Part shown: piece by piece, positions 12,379-14,790 of the stretch
Position numbering within the stretch: position 1 is the stretch's first letter
Layout of the letters: every line of letters begins with the position of its first letter
From: DATJWY01 sp035500775
GTDB lineage: Bacteria > Pseudomonadota > Alphaproteobacteria > Acetobacterales > Acetobacteraceae
Assembly (NCBI GenBank): GCA_035500775.1
Contig: DATJWY010000247.1
Location: 1 to 14,790, forward strand
Direction of reading: 5' to 3'
Length of the DNA stretch: 14,790 bases
The notes under the pieces: generated by a model
What the model was told of the DNA's origin: nothing
The model's database searches: none
What the model saw: only the letters and a program-made list of their open reading frames with translations
Translations under genes and position numbers: made by a program

Positions 12379-13878
12379 ATGAACAAGTATACCGTCAAGG
12401 TTTATCCCTCGAAGGCGAATATCGCCCGTGAGGATCAACTGGCCTGGAAGATTGCCGGCGTGGCCGCCGATCCTGTCGCGGTCCAGGACGATGTCACCGA
12501 CATGATCATCAACCGGGTCATCGACAACGCCTCGGTGGCGATCGCGGCGATTAACCGGCATCCGGTCGTCTCCGCGCGCGACATGGCGCTCGGCCATCCG
12601 CGCCAGGGCGGCGCGACGGTGTTCGGTGTGGTGCCGGGCACGCGGGTGAGCCCGGAATGGGCTGCCTGGGCGAACGGCACCGCGGTGCGTGAACTCGACA
12701 TGCACGACACCTATCTCGCCGCTGACTACTCGCATCCGGGCGACAACATTCCGCCGGTGCTGGCCGTCGCGCAGACGACGAACAAGTCCGGCGCCGAGCT
12801 GATCCGTGGCATCGCCACCGGCTACGAGATCCAGATCGACCTCGTGCGCACCATCTGTCTGCACGAGCACAAGATCGACCACATCGCGCATCTCTGCCCG
12901 GCCCAGGCGGCCGGCATCGGCACGCTGCTCGGCCTCCCGCGGGAGACGATCTATCAGGCGGTGCAGCAGGCGGTGCATGTGAGCTTCACCACCCGCCAGT
13001 CCCGCAAGGGCGAGATCAGCTCCTGGAAGGCCTATGCTCCCGCGCATGCCGGCAAGCTCGCCGTGGAGGCGGTGGACCGCGCGATGCGCGGCGAAGGCGC
13101 GCCGAGCCCGGTTTATGAAGGCGAGGACAGCGTCATCGCCTGGATGCTGAACGGCCCGAACGCCGAGTACACCGTGTTGCTGCCGGCGCCGGGCGAGCCG
13201 AAGCGCGCGATCCTGGAGAGCTTCACCAAGGAGCACAGCGCCGAATACCAGAGCCAGGCGCTGATCGATCTCGCCTTCAGGCTGCGCAAGCAGATCCCCG
13301 ATCTGAGCCAGGTCGAGAAGATCGTGCTGCACACCTCGCATCACACCCACTACGTGATCGGCACCGGCGCGAACGATCCGCAGAAGATGGACCCGAAGGC
13401 CAGCCGCGAGACGCTGGACCACTCGATCATGTACATCTTCGCCGTGGCGCTGGAAGACGGGCGCTGGCACCACGTGGACAGCTACGCGCCGGAGCGGGCC
13501 GGACGGCCGGAGACGGTGGCGCTGTGGCACAAGATCGAGACGCGCGAAGATCCGGAATGGACACGCCGTTATCACGCGCGCGACCCGAAGGAGCTGGCTT
13601 TCGGCGGCCGCGTCGAGATCTTTCTGAAGAACGGCGAGCGCATCGTGGATGAGCTGGGTGTCGCCAACGCCCACACCAACGGCGCGAGCCCGTTCAAGCG
13701 GCCGGACTATATCCGCAAGTTCAAGACCCTGACCGACGGCATCATCACCGCCGCCGAGTCCGACCGGTTCCTGGATGCGGTGCAGCGCCTGCCGAGTCTC
13801 GGCGCCGGTGAGCTGTGGCAGTTGAACGTTGCCCTGCCGGAAGATGCCCTGAAGCGCGGTCTGCCCGGAATCTTCTGA
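12379..13878 (+). CDS. prpD: 2-methylcitrate dehydratase (MmgE/PrpD family)
   Basis: This 499-aa cytoplasmic enzyme dehydrates 2-methylcitrate to 2-methylaconitate in the methylcitrate cycle, which converts propionyl-CoA to pyruvate and succinate. ATG 12379 is chosen: the family's N-terminus (MNKYTVKVYPSKANI, then LAWKIAGVAADP) begins there, and the open frame upstream only crosses the divergent regulator gene. PrpD marks include GHPRQGGATVFG, NGTAVRELDMHDTYLAADYSHPGDNIPPVLAVAQ, KIDHIAHLCPAQAAGIG and DHSIMYIFAVALEDG. Length is normal. The ribosome site is weak (GGGG 7 nt upstream). prpC follows after 28 bp, forming a prpDC operon opposite its probable regulator. Methylaconitate isomerase and prpB are not in the window. 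Confidence 0.95.
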   Translation: MNKYTVKVYPSKANIAREDQLAWKIAGVAADPVAVQDDVTDMIINRVIDNASVAIAAINRHPVVSARDMALGHPRQGGATVFGVVPGTRVSPEWAAWANGTAVRELDMHDTYLAADYSHPGDNIPPVLAVAQTTNKSGAELIRGIATGYEIQIDLVRTICLHEHKIDHIAHLCPAQAAGIGTLLGLPRETIYQAVQQAVHVSFTTRQSRKGEISSWKAYAPAHAGKLAVEAVDRAMRGEGAPSPVYEGEDSVIAWMLNGPNAEYTVLLPAPGEPKRAILESFTKEHSAEYQSQALIDLAFRLRKQIPDLSQVEKIVLHTSHHTHYVIGTGANDPQKMDPKASRETLDHSIMYIFAVALEDGRWHHVDSYAPERAGRPETVALWHKIETREDPEWTRRYHARDPKELAFGGRVEIFLKNGERIVDELGVANAHTNGASPFKRPDYIRKFKTLTDGIITAAESDRFLDAVQRLPSLGAGELWQLNVALPEDALKRGLPGIF

Positions 13879-13906
13879 AGCGTTATCGTCCAAGGAGGAA
13901 ACGACG

Positions 13907-14790
13907 ATGAGTGACGCCCAGAACGCCGGCCCAAAAATCAAAAAATCAGTGGCGCTCTCGGGCGTCACAGCCGGCAACACCGCGCTCTGCACCGTGGGGC
14001 GCACCGGCAACGACCTGCATTATCGCGGCTACGACATCCTCGATGTCGCGCGGAGCTGCGAGTTCGAGGAGATCGCCTATCTCCTCGTGCACGGCAAGTT
14101 GCCGAACGTTGCCGAGCTGACCGCCTACAAGGCCAAGCTCCGCGCGTTGCGCGGGCTGCCGGAAGTGGTGCGGACGGCGCTGGAGACGCTGCCGGCCGCG
14201 GTGCATCCGATGGACGTGATGCGCACCGGCGTCTCCGTCCTCGGCTGCGTGCTGCCGGAGAAGGATGACCACAATCATCCCGGCGCGCGCGACATCGCCG
14301 ACCGGTTGCTGGCCAGCCTCGGCTCGATGCTGCTCTACTGGTTCCACTATGCGTTCAACGGCAAGCGCATCGATGTGGAAACGGACGACGACAGCATCGG
14401 CGGCCACTTCCTGCACCTGCTGCACGGCAAGAAGCCTTCCGATCTCTGGGTTTCGGCGATGCACACCTCGCTGATCCTCTACGCGGAGCATGAGTTCAAC
14501 GCCTCCACCTTCACCGCGCGCGTTGTCGCCGGCACCGGGTCGGACATGTATTCGTCGATCGCGGCCGCCATCGGCGCGCTGCGCGGGCCGAAGCATGGCG
14601 GCGCGAACGAGGTCGCGTTTGAGACCCAGAAGCGGTACGAAACCCCGGACGAGGCGGAGGAGGATATTCGCCGCCGCGTCGCCAACAAGGAAGTGGTGAT
14701 CGGCTTCGGTCATCCCGTCTATACGGTTTCCGACCCGCGCAACAAGGTCATCAAGGAGGTCGCGCGCGAGCTTTCCGCCGCTTCCCGCTC
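13907..14790 (+). CDS. prpC: 2-methylcitrate synthase, cut by the right edge
   Basis: The first 294 residues are present. This enzyme condenses propionyl-CoA with oxaloacetate to 2-methylcitrate. The ribosome site AAGGAGG before ATG 13907 is the strongest in the window. Citrate-synthase fold marks: YRGYDI near residue 39, LYAEHEFNAST with His195, GPKHGGANE with His230 (pig heart His274 equivalent) and GFGHPVYTVSDPR with His269 (His320 equivalent). The catalytic Asp lies beyond the edge. PrpC rather than a general citrate synthase is favoured by the preceding prpD, the short N-terminus and the LSGVTAGNTALCTVG start. Confidence 0.95.
   Translation, partial: MSDAQNAGPKIKKSVALSGVTAGNTALCTVGRTGNDLHYRGYDILDVARSCEFEEIAYLLVHGKLPNVAELTAYKAKLRALRGLPEVVRTALETLPAAVHPMDVMRTGVSVLGCVLPEKDDHNHPGARDIADRLLASLGSMLLYWFHYAFNGKRIDVETDDDSIGGHFLHLLHGKKPSDLWVSAMHTSLILYAEHEFNASTFTARVVAGTGSDMYSSIAAAIGALRGPKHGGANEVAFETQKRYETPDEAEEDIRRRVANKEVVIGFGHPVYTVSDPRNKVIKEVARELSAASR

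Noticed and set aside
12262..14010. 582-codon open frame on the minus strand opposite prpD
   Set aside because: It is a shadow of prpD and the prpC start in high-GC DNA, with no domain and no ribosome site.

Overview
The window is high-GC DNA from an alphaproteobacterium, most likely a member of the Acetobacteraceae. This rests on the protein families seen and on GC-rich palindromic intergenic repeats of a kind I associate with that family. No marker gene fixes the taxon. Apart from one regulator on the minus strand, all genes read on the plus strand.

Layout. At 1-336 is the 3' end of an LpxL/HtrB-type lipid A acyltransferase gene. A 510-bp gap with a hairpin-rich dispersed repeat follows. 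At 847-4365 are two acyl-CoA dehydrogenase genes resembling the large and small subunits of pimeloyl-CoA dehydrogenase (PimC/PimD), then bioB (biotin synthase). A second copy of the dispersed repeat, in the opposite orientation and containing three 25-bp tandem units, separates bioB from a pair of genes at 4768-6360: a crotonase-fold enoyl-CoA isomerase and an IclR-family regulator. A perfect 15-bp palindrome matching the IclR operator pattern lies in front of that pair.

From 6742 to 10712 a two-gene cassette occurs twice in tandem. Each copy encodes a 309-aa outer-membrane beta-barrel protein (Phenol_MetA_deg type, GTG start) and a 177-aa DUF4142-like lipoprotein. The two copies are roughly 70% identical in protein sequence without gaps. 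Each of the four genes has a hairpin just upstream of its ribosome binding site, and several differences between the copies keep these stems paired. This duplicated cassette with its structured leaders is the most unusual part of the window. The second copy ends at a good Rho-independent terminator.

From 10820 to the right edge is a methylcitrate-cycle locus: a minus-strand short-chain fatty acyl-CoA regulator (RamB/ScfR/PrpR type), divergent from prpD and prpC, with prpC cut by the edge. The 113-bp divergent region carries repeated TTCGCAACC/TTCGCGAA-type boxes.

Most of the metabolic genes concern acyl-CoA chemistry: acyl-CoA dehydrogenation, enoyl-CoA isomerisation and propionyl-CoA disposal. 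The duplicated envelope cassette sits between them, and its function is unknown to me.
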